Below are positions 7,266 to 15,167 of a stretch of 23,182 nucleotides of DNA, piece after piece; position 1 is the stretch's first letter; the number at the start of each line of letters is the position of its first letter. The notes beneath the pieces were generated by a model that did no database searches, was not told the DNA's origin, and saw only the letters and a list, made by a program, of their open reading frames with translations. Where the stretch lies: NCBI RefSeq assembly GCF_042094015.1, contig NZ_JBELDZ010000043.1, forward strand, positions 1 to 23,182, in the 5' to 3' direction. The DNA comes from Aurantibacter sp042094015 (GTDB taxonomy: Bacteria > Bacteroidota > Bacteroidia > Flavobacteriales > Flavobacteriaceae). The position numbers and the translations under genes are program-made.

Positions 7266-9140
7266 GTGAATTATCTTAACGTAGAAAACATATCAAAATC
7301 TTATGGCGAACTATCTTTATTTAAAGATATTTCTTTTAGTGTACATAAAGATCAAAAAATAGCATTTGTAGCTAAAAATGGCTCTGGAAAAACGTCTATT
7401 TTAAATATGCTTGCTGGTTTAGACAATCCAGATTCTGGTAATATTATTTTCAGAAAAGATGTTAAAATTTCTTTTCTACCTCAAGAACCCATTTTAAATC
7501 CTGAATTAACCGTTGAGGAAAGCATTTTTGATGTTGAAAATGATACACTTAAAATTATAAAAAACTATGAAAAAGCATTACTTAATCCTGAAGATGAAGA
7601 CGCTTACCAACGTGCTTTTGAACAAATGGAAATTAATAACGCTTGGGATTTTGAAACACAATACAAGCAAATTCTTTCAAAATTAAAACTAGATAATTTA
7701 GAGCAAAAAGTAAGCACAATGTCTGGCGGACAAAAAAAACGTTTATCATTAGCTAATGCACTAATTAACAAGCCTGATTTATTAATTTTAGATGAGCCCA
7801 CAAACCATTTAGATTTAGAAATGATCGAATGGCTAGAAGCTTTTTTTGCAAAAGAAAACATTACCCTTTTTATGGTTACGCACGATCGCTATTTCTTAGA
7901 ACGTGTTTGTAACGAAATAATAGAATTAGATCACGGAAAAATGTATAATTACAAAGGTAATTATAGTTATTATTTAGAAAAAAAGGAAGCTAGAGTTGCG
8001 CAATTTGAAACAGAGACCAACAAAGCAAAACAACTTTATAAAAAAGAGTTAGGCTGGATGCGCAAACAACCTAAAGCACGTACCACAAAATCTAAATCTA
8101 GAATAGACGATTTTACAGAAATTAAACATAAAGCACACCAAAGACGCAAAGATCACGTTGTAGAATTAGAGCTTAACATGGAGCGCTTAGGTAGTAAAAT
8201 AATAGAATTTCACAAAGTATCAAAAGCCTTTAAAGACAAAAAAATATTAGATCAATTTGAATATAATTTTCAAAAAAGTGACCGTATAGGTATTATTGGA
8301 AAAAACGGAACTGGAAAATCTACCTTTTTAAATATTTTAACTGGCACTATGCAACCAGATTCTGGTAAAGTAATTACTGGCGACACTATTAAATTTGGGT
8401 ATTATACACAAAGTGGAATTACACCAAAACCAGAACAAAAAGTAATAGATATACTTAGAGAATATGGAGATTATATTCCTCTAAAAAAAGGAAGAACCAT
8501 TAGCGCACAACAATTATTAGAGCGCTTTTTATTTGACAGAAAAAAACAGTATGACTTTGTTGAGAAACTTAGTGGTGGAGAACGCAAACGCTTATATTTA
8601 TGTACCGTTTTAATTCAAAATCCAAACTTTTTAATTCTTGATGAACCAACAAACGATTTGGATATTGTTACCTTAAATGTTCTTGAAGATTTTCTTTTAG
8701 ATTTCCCTGGTTGTTTAATGGTTGTATCTCATGATCGTTATTTTATGGATAAAATTGTAGACCATTTATTTGTTTTTAGAGGAAATGGCTTAATTGAAGA
8801 TTTTCCAGGAAACTATTCAGATTTCAGAGCTTATGATAGCAGTAAAGATCCTAAACCGGAACTAAACACAGCATCTAAAGAAACCGTAAAAGAAAAGCAA
8901 TCTTGGAAAAAAGATAACAATAATGCGCTGAGTTATAACGAGCAAAAAGAATATAAAAACTTAGAAAGCAAAATAAAAAGCTTAGAGCTTGATAAAATTG
9001 AATTAGAACAAAAATTTTTAAATCCAGATTTAACACAAGATCAAATTTTAGAATTATCATCTAAAGTGCAAAAAGTAATAGATTCTATTGATGAAAAAGA
9101 AATGCGCTGGATGGAATTAACAGAAAAATTAGAAAATTAG
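7266..9140 (+). CDS. ABC-F family ATPase (Uup-like, ribosome-associated)
   Basis: 624 residues from the GTG at 7266. Two ABC cassettes: first Walker A-like AKNGSGKT at 36-43, signature MSGGQKKR and Walker B LLILDEPTNHLD; second GKNGTGKST, LSGGERKR and FLILDEPTNDLD. They are joined by a basic helical linker, the ABC-F inter-domain region, and there is no membrane domain. The C-terminal 80 or so residues are a charged coiled coil as in Uup. Family members act on ribosomes (translation factors or antibiotic protection) or bind branched DNA; the Uup-like tail favours a housekeeping role, but the exact one is not certain. The first Walker A begins with Ala instead of Gly. An upstream TTG at 7236 would add MSLICSKIYI, but it lies within the likely promoter, whereas the GTG gives MNYLNVENISKSYGE, the normal beginning of the fold. 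Confidence 0.9.
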   Translation: MNYLNVENISKSYGELSLFKDISFSVHKDQKIAFVAKNGSGKTSILNMLAGLDNPDSGNIIFRKDVKISFLPQEPILNPELTVEESIFDVENDTLKIIKNYEKALLNPEDEDAYQRAFEQMEINNAWDFETQYKQILSKLKLDNLEQKVSTMSGGQKKRLSLANALINKPDLLILDEPTNHLDLEMIEWLEAFFAKENITLFMVTHDRYFLERVCNEIIELDHGKMYNYKGNYSYYLEKKEARVAQFETETNKAKQLYKKELGWMRKQPKARTTKSKSRIDDFTEIKHKAHQRRKDHVVELELNMERLGSKIIEFHKVSKAFKDKKILDQFEYNFQKSDRIGIIGKNGTGKSTFLNILTGTMQPDSGKVITGDTIKFGYYTQSGITPKPEQKVIDILREYGDYIPLKKGRTISAQQLLERFLFDRKKQYDFVEKLSGGERKRLYLCTVLIQNPNFLILDEPTNDLDIVTLNVLEDFLLDFPGCLMVVSHDRYFMDKIVDHLFVFRGNGLIEDFPGNYSDFRAYDSSKDPKPELNTASKETVKEKQSWKKDNNNALSYNEQKEYKNLESKIKSLELDKIELEQKFLNPDLTQDQILELSSKVQKVIDSIDEKEMRWMELTEKLEN

Positions 9141-9166
9141 TATTCTAACTATAATCCCAAATAAAA

Positions 9167-9940
9167 GTGCTTCACCAAGTAAAATCATATATTAAATTTC
9201 TAATAAAGTCAACCAATAAACATGGTGTACATTCGCCATTTGTTTTTGATTTGGTTACAAAATGTTTTTATGATACAAAAAAGCATTCAGTTTATAACGA
9301 TTTAGAACAGTATAAATACAACCTATTAAATAGTAAAGAAAGTATTGAGGTTACAGATTTAGGAAAAGGCTCTAGAGTATCAAATAAACTTTCTAGATCT
9401 ATAAAAAGTATTGCAAAAAATGCAGGTAGCACAAATAAAAGAGCACAACTACTCTTCCGTTTATCTAACTATTTTAAACCTAATAATAGTTTAGAATTAG
9501 GAACGTCTTTAGGTATTGCAACTTACGCATTACACAAAGGAAATATAGAAGGAAATATTACATCTATTGAAGGTTGTCCAAACATAGCAAGCTTTACAAC
9601 TCAAAATTTAAAACAAAATAACACCAAAAATATCTCGATTATAAATTCTGACATCTCTAATAGCTTAGATAATTTCAAGGATGAAGTATTCGATTTTGTA
9701 TTCTTAGATGGAAACCATCAAAAAAAGCCAACATTACAATATTTTGAATCGCTTCTAAATAACATTAAAAACGATTCTATATTTATATTTGATGATATTT
9801 ACTGGTCTAAAGAAATGACTGACGCCTGGAATATTATAAAAAAACACCCAAAAGTTACTGTAACCATTGATTGTTTTTGGTGCGGTTTTGTGTTTTTTAG
9901 AAAAGAACAAGAAAAAGAACATTTTGTAATTAGACTCTAA
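9167..9940 (+). CDS. class I SAM-dependent O-methyltransferase-like protein
   Basis: 257 residues from a GTG start. The Rossmann fold signature is visible: SLELGTSLG at 108-116 (motif I), the acidic SIEG around E135 that would hold the SAM ribose, and FVFLDGNH around D181 followed by helix and FIFDDIYW around D209-D210, the layout of catechol O-methyltransferase-like enzymes. The N-terminal 40 residues (KSTNKHGVHSPFVFDLV) are a conserved-looking cap. The substrate is unknown. It follows the ABC-F gene by 26 bp on the same strand and probably shares its transcript. The GTG was chosen because it is the first in-frame start after a gap and yields the N-terminal HQVKSYIKF segment; no nearby ATG fits better. 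Confidence 0.8.
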   Translation: MLHQVKSYIKFLIKSTNKHGVHSPFVFDLVTKCFYDTKKHSVYNDLEQYKYNLLNSKESIEVTDLGKGSRVSNKLSRSIKSIAKNAGSTNKRAQLLFRLSNYFKPNNSLELGTSLGIATYALHKGNIEGNITSIEGCPNIASFTTQNLKQNNTKNISIINSDISNSLDNFKDEVFDFVFLDGNHQKKPTLQYFESLLNNIKNDSIFIFDDIYWSKEMTDAWNIIKKHPKVTVTIDCFWCGFVFFRKEQEKEHFVIRL

Positions 9941-10045
9941 ATCATCTAATTTTTAACAAAAACCATTAAAACATAATAATCAAATTTATAACTTCGTCTA
10001 TATAAATTCTTTATACATACAACTACAACATAAAAACTATCAGAA

Positions 10046-10618
10046 ATGAAAGTATATACTAAAACCGGAGATAAAGGTACAACTGCATTATTTGGCGGCA
10101 CAAGAGTTCCAAAACACCATATTAGAATAGACAGCTACGGAACTGTAGACGAGTTAAACTCACACATTGGTTTAATTCGTGATCAAGATATTAATGAGCT
10201 TTACAAAAACGTATTGATAATTATTCAAGATAAACTATTTACCGTTGGCGCTGTTTTAGCTACAGATCCAGAAAAAGCAACCTTAAAAAATGGAAAAGAG
10301 CGCTTAAATATTCCTAAAATAACAGAAGAAGACATTAAATTACTGGAAGATGAAATGGATACAATGAACGAATCTCTGCCTCCAATGACACATTTTGTTT
10401 TACCTGGAGGACATTCAACCGTGTCATATTGTCACATTGCACGCTGTGTATGTAGAAGATCAGAACGCTTAGCATCAGCACTAAACGAAATGGAGCCATT
10501 TTTACCAGAAGCACTAAAGTACTTAAATAGACTATCTGACTATCTTTTTGTATTGGCACGAAAGTTGTCCAATGATTTACAAGCTAATGAAGTAAAATGG
10601 ATTCCGGAAAAACACTAG
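10046..10618 (+). CDS. pduO: cob(I)alamin adenosyltransferase, PduO type
   Basis: 190 residues, normal length. The N-terminal ATP-binding loop TKTGDKGTT (5-13), VDELNS (34-39), FVLPGG (117-122), the RCVCRRSER motif (133-141) and NRLSDYLF (161-168) are all present, so the enzyme appears complete. PduO-type enzymes transfer the 5'-deoxyadenosyl group of ATP to cob(I)alamin, making adenosylcobalamin in the cytoplasm. The likely consumer in this group is methylmalonyl-CoA mutase; its chaperone MeaB is encoded about 7 kb away in this window. It stands alone between spacers of about 105 and 146 bp. A TAACTTCG at 9989-9996 resembles a -7 box but lies 49 nt from the ATG and is not claimed as the promoter. 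Confidence 0.93.
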   Translation: MKVYTKTGDKGTTALFGGTRVPKHHIRIDSYGTVDELNSHIGLIRDQDINELYKNVLIIIQDKLFTVGAVLATDPEKATLKNGKERLNIPKITEEDIKLLEDEMDTMNESLPPMTHFVLPGGHSTVSYCHIARCVCRRSERLASALNEMEPFLPEALKYLNRLSDYLFVLARKLSNDLQANEVKWIPEKH

Positions 10619-10711
10619 GTTAGCACGTTCATTAACAGCAATAATTTATAGAAAAATTTGTACTAATTTAATGTTAACAAAATTATAACACGGAATTAAT
10701 TAACATTTAGC

Positions 10712-10741
10712 TTGCATATTTCAACTAAAAAATTATTTTTG
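10712..10741 (+). promoter_or_regulatory. promoter of the DUF2795 gene
   Basis: TTG at 10712-10714, a 19-nt spacer, and TATTTTTG at 10734-10741 match the Bacteroidota TTG-N19-TAnnTTTG pattern. The box ends 23 nt before the ATG at 10765. Confidence 0.75.
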
Positions 10742-10764
10742 CAAAAATTAAAATATACAAATAC

Positions 10765-10986
10765 ATGTATTGGACTTTAGAATTAGCATCTTATTTAAGT
10801 GATGCACCTTGGCCAGCAACAAAAGACGAGCTTATCGATTATGGAATAAGAACCGGAGCACCTTTAGAAGTTGTAGAAAATTTACAATCTATTGAAGACG
10901 AAGGTGATGCTTACGACTCTATAGAGGAAATTTGGCCAGACTATCCTACAGAAGAAGATTATCTGTGGAACGAGGACGAATATTAA
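10765..10986 (+). CDS. DUF2795 domain-containing small protein
   Basis: 73 residues. The core WPATKDELIDYGIRTGAP followed by EVVENLQSIEDEGDAY matches the DUF2795 family, short helical proteins of unknown function that occur in Bacteroidota and elsewhere. The protein is very acidic (the last 30 residues contain mostly D, E, W and Y) and lacks a signal peptide or membrane segment, so it should be cytoplasmic. It is a single-gene unit: a good promoter stands immediately upstream and an intrinsic terminator 18 nt after the stop. The ATG lies directly downstream of the promoter, which supports the start. Function cannot be stated. Confidence 0.88.
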   Translation: MYWTLELASYLSDAPWPATKDELIDYGIRTGAPLEVVENLQSIEDEGDAYDSIEEIWPDYPTEEDYLWNEDEY

Positions 10987-11004
10987 CACTCATAAAAAAA
11001 TCTA

Positions 11005-11033
11005 AAAAAGTCTCTTCCTTGAGGCTTTTTTTT
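11005..11033 (+). terminator. intrinsic terminator after the DUF2795 gene
   Basis: AAAAAGTCTC (11005-11014) pairs with GAGGCTTTTT (11021-11030) through a TTCCTT loop, with one T-G wobble, and the T run continues to 11033. Confidence 0.85.
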
Positions 11034-11147
11034 ATGTTTTTATTCTAACTATACCAACTACTCTATGTATATTTAGCATCAAAATAAATCAATTAAATAA
11101 CAAACCATTTGCAGTACCCAAAAGCACTGTTTTAACAATATATAATT

Positions 11148-14100
11148 ATGAGTTTTTTAGATTCAGTATTAAAACTTTTTGTTGGAGATAAATCCAAGCA
11201 AGATGTTAAGTCTATAATGCCTTTAGTAGAGAAAGTAAAATCTTTTGAATCTGCTTTAACTGCATTGTCTCACGACCAATTAAGAGCAAAAACATCAGAG
11301 TTTAAAGCCAAAATTGCAGAAGCTAGAAAACCTTTTAACGACAAGATTGATGTGCTTAAAACTGAAGCTGATGCTACAGAAGATATAGACAGACGCGAAG
11401 ACATCTATCAAGAAATTGATAAAATTAAAGATGAGTCTTACGCTGCAAGTGAATTAATTTTAACAGATATTCTTCCTGAAGCCTTTGGCGTAGTTAAAGA
11501 AACTGCTAGACGATTTACTAATAACACACAAATAGAAGTTACAGCTAACGAGTTTGACCGAATAATTTCCGGCAAAAAAGACAATGTTGTTCTTGAAGGC
11601 GATAAAGCTATTTGGGCAAATTCTTGGGATGCTGCTGGGAAAGAAGTGACTTGGGATATGATCCATTACGATGTTCAGCTAATTGGTGGTATTGCAATGC
11701 ATCAAGGTAAAATTGCAGAAATGCAAACTGGAGAAGGAAAAACATTAGTAGCAACTTTGCCCGTTTACTTAAATGCATTAGCAGGAAAAGGAGTTCACTT
11801 AGTAACCGTAAACGACTATTTAGCGAAAAGAGATAGTGCTTGGATGGCTCCTATTTTTGAATTCCATGGCTTGAGTGTAGATTGTATTGATTATCACCAA
11901 CCAAATTCAGACGCAAGAAGAAATGCCTACAATGCAGATATTACTTATGGTACAAATAACGAATTTGGTTTCGATTATTTACGTGATAATATGTCTCATT
12001 CACCAGACGATTTGGTACAACGTCCACATCATTATGCTATTGTAGATGAAGTTGATTCTGTATTAGTAGATGATGCAAGAACACCATTAATAATCTCTGG
12101 CCCTATTCCACAAGGAGATAGACATGAGTTTACTGAGCTAAAACCACAAGTACAAAACATTGTATCTGTACAACAAAAATATTTAGTTAGTGTTTTAGCT
12201 GAAGCGAAAAAGCAAATAGCTAATGGAGATATTAAAGAAGGGTCTTTTCAGTTATTAAGAGTTTATAGAGGTATCCCTAAAAACAAAGCATTAATTAAAT
12301 TTTTATCTGAAGAAGGAATTAAATTATTACTTCAAAAAACAGAAAACACTTATATGCAAGATAACAACCGTGAAATGCCAAAGGTAGATGCGGAATTGTA
12401 CTATGTAATAGATGAAAAAAACAATCAGATTGAGTTAACAGATAAAGGTGTTGATTATCTTTCTGGTGAAGAAAATCCAGACTTTTTTGTATTACCAGAA
12501 ATTGGTTTAGAAATTGCTAAAATTGAAAAACAAGGATTAGCAACAGAAGAGGAAGCAGAATTAAAAGAAGAACTTTTTAAAGACTTTAGTGTAAAATCTG
12601 AACGTATTCACACCTTAAATCAACTTTTAAAAGCTTACGCATTATTTGAAAAAGATAACCAATATGTGGTTATGGAAAATAAAGTAATGATTGTTGATGA
12701 ACAAACTGGTCGTATTATGGATGGTCGTCGTTATAGCGATGGTTTACACCAAGCGATTGAAGCAAAAGAAGATGTTAAGATTGAAGATGCTACACAAACG
12801 TTTGCAACAGTAACACTTCAAAATTTCTTTAGAATGTACCGTAAACTATCTGGTATGACAGGTACTGCGGTAACAGAAGCTGGAGAATTATGGGAAATCT
12901 ACAAATTAGATGTTGTAGAAATTCCAACTAATAGACCAATTGCAAGAGATGATAGAGAGGATTTAGTTTACAAAACTAAACGTGAAAAATATAATGCTGT
13001 AATTGATGAAGTAACAAAATTATCTCAAGCAGGAAGACCAGTTTTAATTGGTACAACTAACGTAGAAATTTCTGAACTTTTAGGAAAAATGTTACACATG
13101 CGAAAAGTACCTCACAATGTACTTAACGCAAAGTTACATAAACGCGAAGCAGATATTGTTGCGGAAGCAGGACAACCAGGACAAGTAACTATTGCAACCA
13201 ATATGGCAGGTCGTGGAACAGATATTAAATTAAGTGATGCTGTAAAAGCAGCTGGAGGATTAGCAATTGTAGGTACAGAACGTCACGATTCTCGTCGAGT
13301 AGACAGACAACTACGTGGTCGAGCTGGTAGACAAGGAGATCCAGGAAGCTCTCAATTCTATGTTTCTTTAGAAGATAATTTAATGCGTCTTTTTGGTTCG
13401 GAACGAATTGCAAAAATGATGGATAGAATGGGATTAAAAGAAGGTGAAGTCATTCAACATTCTATGATTTCTAAATCTATTGAACGCGCGCAGAAAAAAG
13501 TAGAAGAAAATAACTTTGGTGTTAGAAAACGTCTTGTAGAATACGATGATGTTATGAATGCGCAACGTGAAGTAGTTTACAAACGTAGATATAATGCATT
13601 ATTTGGAGAACGCTTAAGTGTAGATATTGCCAATATGGTTTATGATACTGCAGAAGTTATTGCAGATACTAATAAAGCTACTAATGACTTTAAAAATTTC
13701 GAATTTGAATTAATTCGTTATTTCTCTATGAGTTCTCCTATTACAGAAGCAGAATTTATAAAATTATCTGGATTAGATATTGCTCAAAAAGTATACAAAG
13801 AAGCTTTTGCTCATTACAAATCTAAAATGACAAGAAATGCAGAAGTAGCTTATCCTGTAATTAAAAATGTTTATGAAACACAACGTGATCAATTTAAGCG
13901 TATTGTTGTACCATTTACAGATGGCGTAAAATCTTTACAGGTAGTAACAGATTTAGAAAAAGCATATCAAACAGAAGGAAAACAACTAGTTGTTGATTTT
14001 GAAAAAAATATATCTTTAGCAATTATTGATGATGCTTGGAAAACGCATCTACGTAAAATGGATGAATTAAAGCAATCTGTTCAATTAGCTGTTCACGAAC

Positions 14101-14501
14101 AAAAAGATCCATTATTAATTTACAAGTTTGAAGCTTTTGAATTATTTAAAGGAATGATTGATAGTGTAAACAAAGAAGTTATTTCGTTCTTATTTAAAGG
14201 GGAATTACCTCAAGAAACAACAAACGCTATTACTGAAGCTAGAGAAGTTAAGAAAAATGAAAAACTTAACTTACAAAAAGATGAAATTCAAAATCTGGAT
14301 CAGCGCTCTGCTCAAAACAGACAAGCTGGACAAACTCAACCTGAAAAACAAATTGTAGAAACAATTGTTAGAGATCAACCAAAAATTGGTAGAAACGATA
14401 AAGTTACTATTAAGAATGTAATGACAGGAGAAAACAAAACGGTAAAATACAAACAAGCAGAACCTTTATTAAATGGAGGAACTTGGGTTATTGTAAATTA
14501 A
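11148..14501 (+). CDS. secA: preprotein translocase ATPase SecA
   Basis: 1,117 residues. SecA drives secretory proteins through SecYEG using ATP. Seen in order: Walker A MQTGEGKT with K198, VNDYLAKRD, Walker B DEVD at 300-303 followed by DDARTPLIISGP, the preprotein-binding region, TNMAGRGTDIKL and RQLRGRAGRQGDPG of the second helicase domain, and the helical scaffold/wing domain. Compared with E. coli SecA (901 residues, Walker A lysine at 108), about 90 residues are added before Walker A, and further sequence is inserted after ISGP around 320-420, as in other Bacteroidota SecA. The C-terminus has PKIGRND at the place where the zinc-binding SEC-C motif usually begins, but then VTIKNVMTGENKTVKYK and a different ending with no cysteines. 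The gene has its own strong terminator. Its promoter is not clear; TATATTTA at 11068-11075 is the best candidate. Confidence 0.97.
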   Translation: MSFLDSVLKLFVGDKSKQDVKSIMPLVEKVKSFESALTALSHDQLRAKTSEFKAKIAEARKPFNDKIDVLKTEADATEDIDRREDIYQEIDKIKDESYAASELILTDILPEAFGVVKETARRFTNNTQIEVTANEFDRIISGKKDNVVLEGDKAIWANSWDAAGKEVTWDMIHYDVQLIGGIAMHQGKIAEMQTGEGKTLVATLPVYLNALAGKGVHLVTVNDYLAKRDSAWMAPIFEFHGLSVDCIDYHQPNSDARRNAYNADITYGTNNEFGFDYLRDNMSHSPDDLVQRPHHYAIVDEVDSVLVDDARTPLIISGPIPQGDRHEFTELKPQVQNIVSVQQKYLVSVLAEAKKQIANGDIKEGSFQLLRVYRGIPKNKALIKFLSEEGIKLLLQKTENTYMQDNNREMPKVDAELYYVIDEKNNQIELTDKGVDYLSGEENPDFFVLPEIGLEIAKIEKQGLATEEEAELKEELFKDFSVKSERIHTLNQLLKAYALFEKDNQYVVMENKVMIVDEQTGRIMDGRRYSDGLHQAIEAKEDVKIEDATQTFATVTLQNFFRMYRKLSGMTGTAVTEAGELWEIYKLDVVEIPTNRPIARDDREDLVYKTKREKYNAVIDEVTKLSQAGRPVLIGTTNVEISELLGKMLHMRKVPHNVLNAKLHKREADIVAEAGQPGQVTIATNMAGRGTDIKLSDAVKAAGGLAIVGTERHDSRRVDRQLRGRAGRQGDPGSSQFYVSLEDNLMRLFGSERIAKMMDRMGLKEGEVIQHSMISKSIERAQKKVEENNFGVRKRLVEYDDVMNAQREVVYKRRYNALFGERLSVDIANMVYDTAEVIADTNKATNDFKNFEFELIRYFSMSSPITEAEFIKLSGLDIAQKVYKEAFAHYKSKMTRNAEVAYPVIKNVYETQRDQFKRIVVPFTDGVKSLQVVTDLEKAYQTEGKQLVVDFEKNISLAIIDDAWKTHLRKMDELKQSVQLAVHEQKDPLLIYKFEAFELFKGMIDSVNKEVISFLFKGELPQETTNAITEAREVKKNEKLNLQKDEIQNLDQRSAQNRQAGQTQPEKQIVETIVRDQPKIGRNDKVTIKNVMTGENKTVKYKQAEPLLNGGTWVIVN

Positions 14502-14517
14502 GCTCTATATATTTTAC

Positions 14518-14553
14518 AAAAATCCCAAAACAAATGTTTTGGGATTTTTTTTT
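14518..14553 (+). terminator. intrinsic terminator after secA
   Basis: AATCCCAAAAC (14521-14531) pairs perfectly with GTTTTGGGATT (14536-14546) around an AAAT loop; flanking A and T runs can extend the stem, and the T tract runs to 14553. It starts 16 nt after the secA stop. Confidence 0.92.
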
Positions 14554-14612
14554 ATGAAAAGTATTCATTTAAAATAAAAGATTTAAAACACTTCCAATCT
14601 ACTAATTACAAC

Positions 14613-14620
14613 TATCTTTG
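14613..14620 (+). promoter_or_regulatory. -7 promoter box of the J-domain/KTSC gene
   Basis: TATCTTTG matches TAnnTTTG exactly and ends 20 nt before the ATG at 14641. A -33 TTG is not obvious, so the support is the -7 box and its distance. Confidence 0.6.
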
Positions 14621-14640
14621 CGCTTTATTAAAAATTTTCT

Positions 14641-15090
14641 ATGAAACGCGTTAAAGAATACAGAACATTATTTGCTGCAGAGCCAAATTCAACTTTAAAA
14701 GAATTAAAAACTTCTTATCGTAATTTGGTTAAAGAATGGCATCCAGATAAATTTCAAGCTGACGATGAAAAAGCTAAAGAAGCTGAATTAATGGGGCGTA
14801 AAGTTATTGATGCTTATCATTTTTTAGTTAGTATTGCTCCAGAAACTAAAGCAAAGAACTTAGATGAATATACAAAGACCATAACAGAATCTGGTGTAGC
14901 GGATTTCCAACATAAAGGCGTATTATTAGAAGTTACATTTGTTGATGGAACCACTTACGAGTATTTTGGTGTACCAAAAACAATATATATAAAAATGTGC
15001 CAATCAGATAAATTGGTACGTTTTTGTAAAAGAAATATATTCAACTCATACCTATACAGAAAATCTAAAAAGAGTTTACAAGAAGCTTAA
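14641..15090 (+). CDS. J-domain plus KTSC domain protein
   Basis: 149 residues with two recognisable parts. Residues 3-63 resemble a J-domain: helix, basic helix RNLVKEWHPDKF with the HPD tripeptide at 34-36, then a helix ending KVIDAYHFL. Residues about 85-140 match the KTSC domain (VLLEVTFVDGTTYEYFGVP, then a helix and YLYR), a small domain named after the lysyl-tRNA synthetase C-terminus and of unclear function, possibly nucleic-acid binding. The HPD motif suggests stimulation of an Hsp70 (DnaK) ATPase; the client is unknown. There is no glycine-rich region or zinc finger, so this is not a classical DnaJ. It forms a single-gene unit with its own promoter box and terminator, between secA and the asparagine-synthase-like gene. 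Confidence 0.85.
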   Translation: MKRVKEYRTLFAAEPNSTLKELKTSYRNLVKEWHPDKFQADDEKAKEAELMGRKVIDAYHFLVSIAPETKAKNLDEYTKTITESGVADFQHKGVLLEVTFVDGTTYEYFGVPKTIYIKMCQSDKLVRFCKRNIFNSYLYRKSKKSLQEA

Positions 15091-15117
15091 CCTATAATTC
15101 TTATTAGAATACATTTG

Positions 15118-15160
15118 AATCTCCGGCTAATTTCGCATAAATTAGTCGGAGATTTTATTT
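15118..15160 (+). terminator. intrinsic terminator after the J-domain/KTSC gene, abutting the next start
   Basis: AATCTCCGGCTAATT (15118-15132) pairs with AATTAGTCGGAGATT (15140-15154), 15 bp with one G-T wobble, loop TCGCATA, followed by TTATTTT. It ends 8 nt before the ATG of the next gene, so it may also act as a leader hairpin of that gene. Confidence 0.85.
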
Positions 15161-15167
15161 TAACCCA

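Noticed and set aside
7604..7861. 85-codon open frame on the minus strand within the ABC-F gene
   Set aside because: Complement of the conserved first ABC cassette; no independent support.
9989..9996. TAACTTCG as promoter of the cobalamin adenosyltransferase
   Set aside because: One mismatch, 49 nt from the ATG compared with 15-23 nt elsewhere, and no -33 TTG.
14380..14501. SecA considered truncated because the zinc motif is missing
   Set aside because: The protein goes on with an ordered-looking alternative tail, a normal stop and a terminator, so it is complete.
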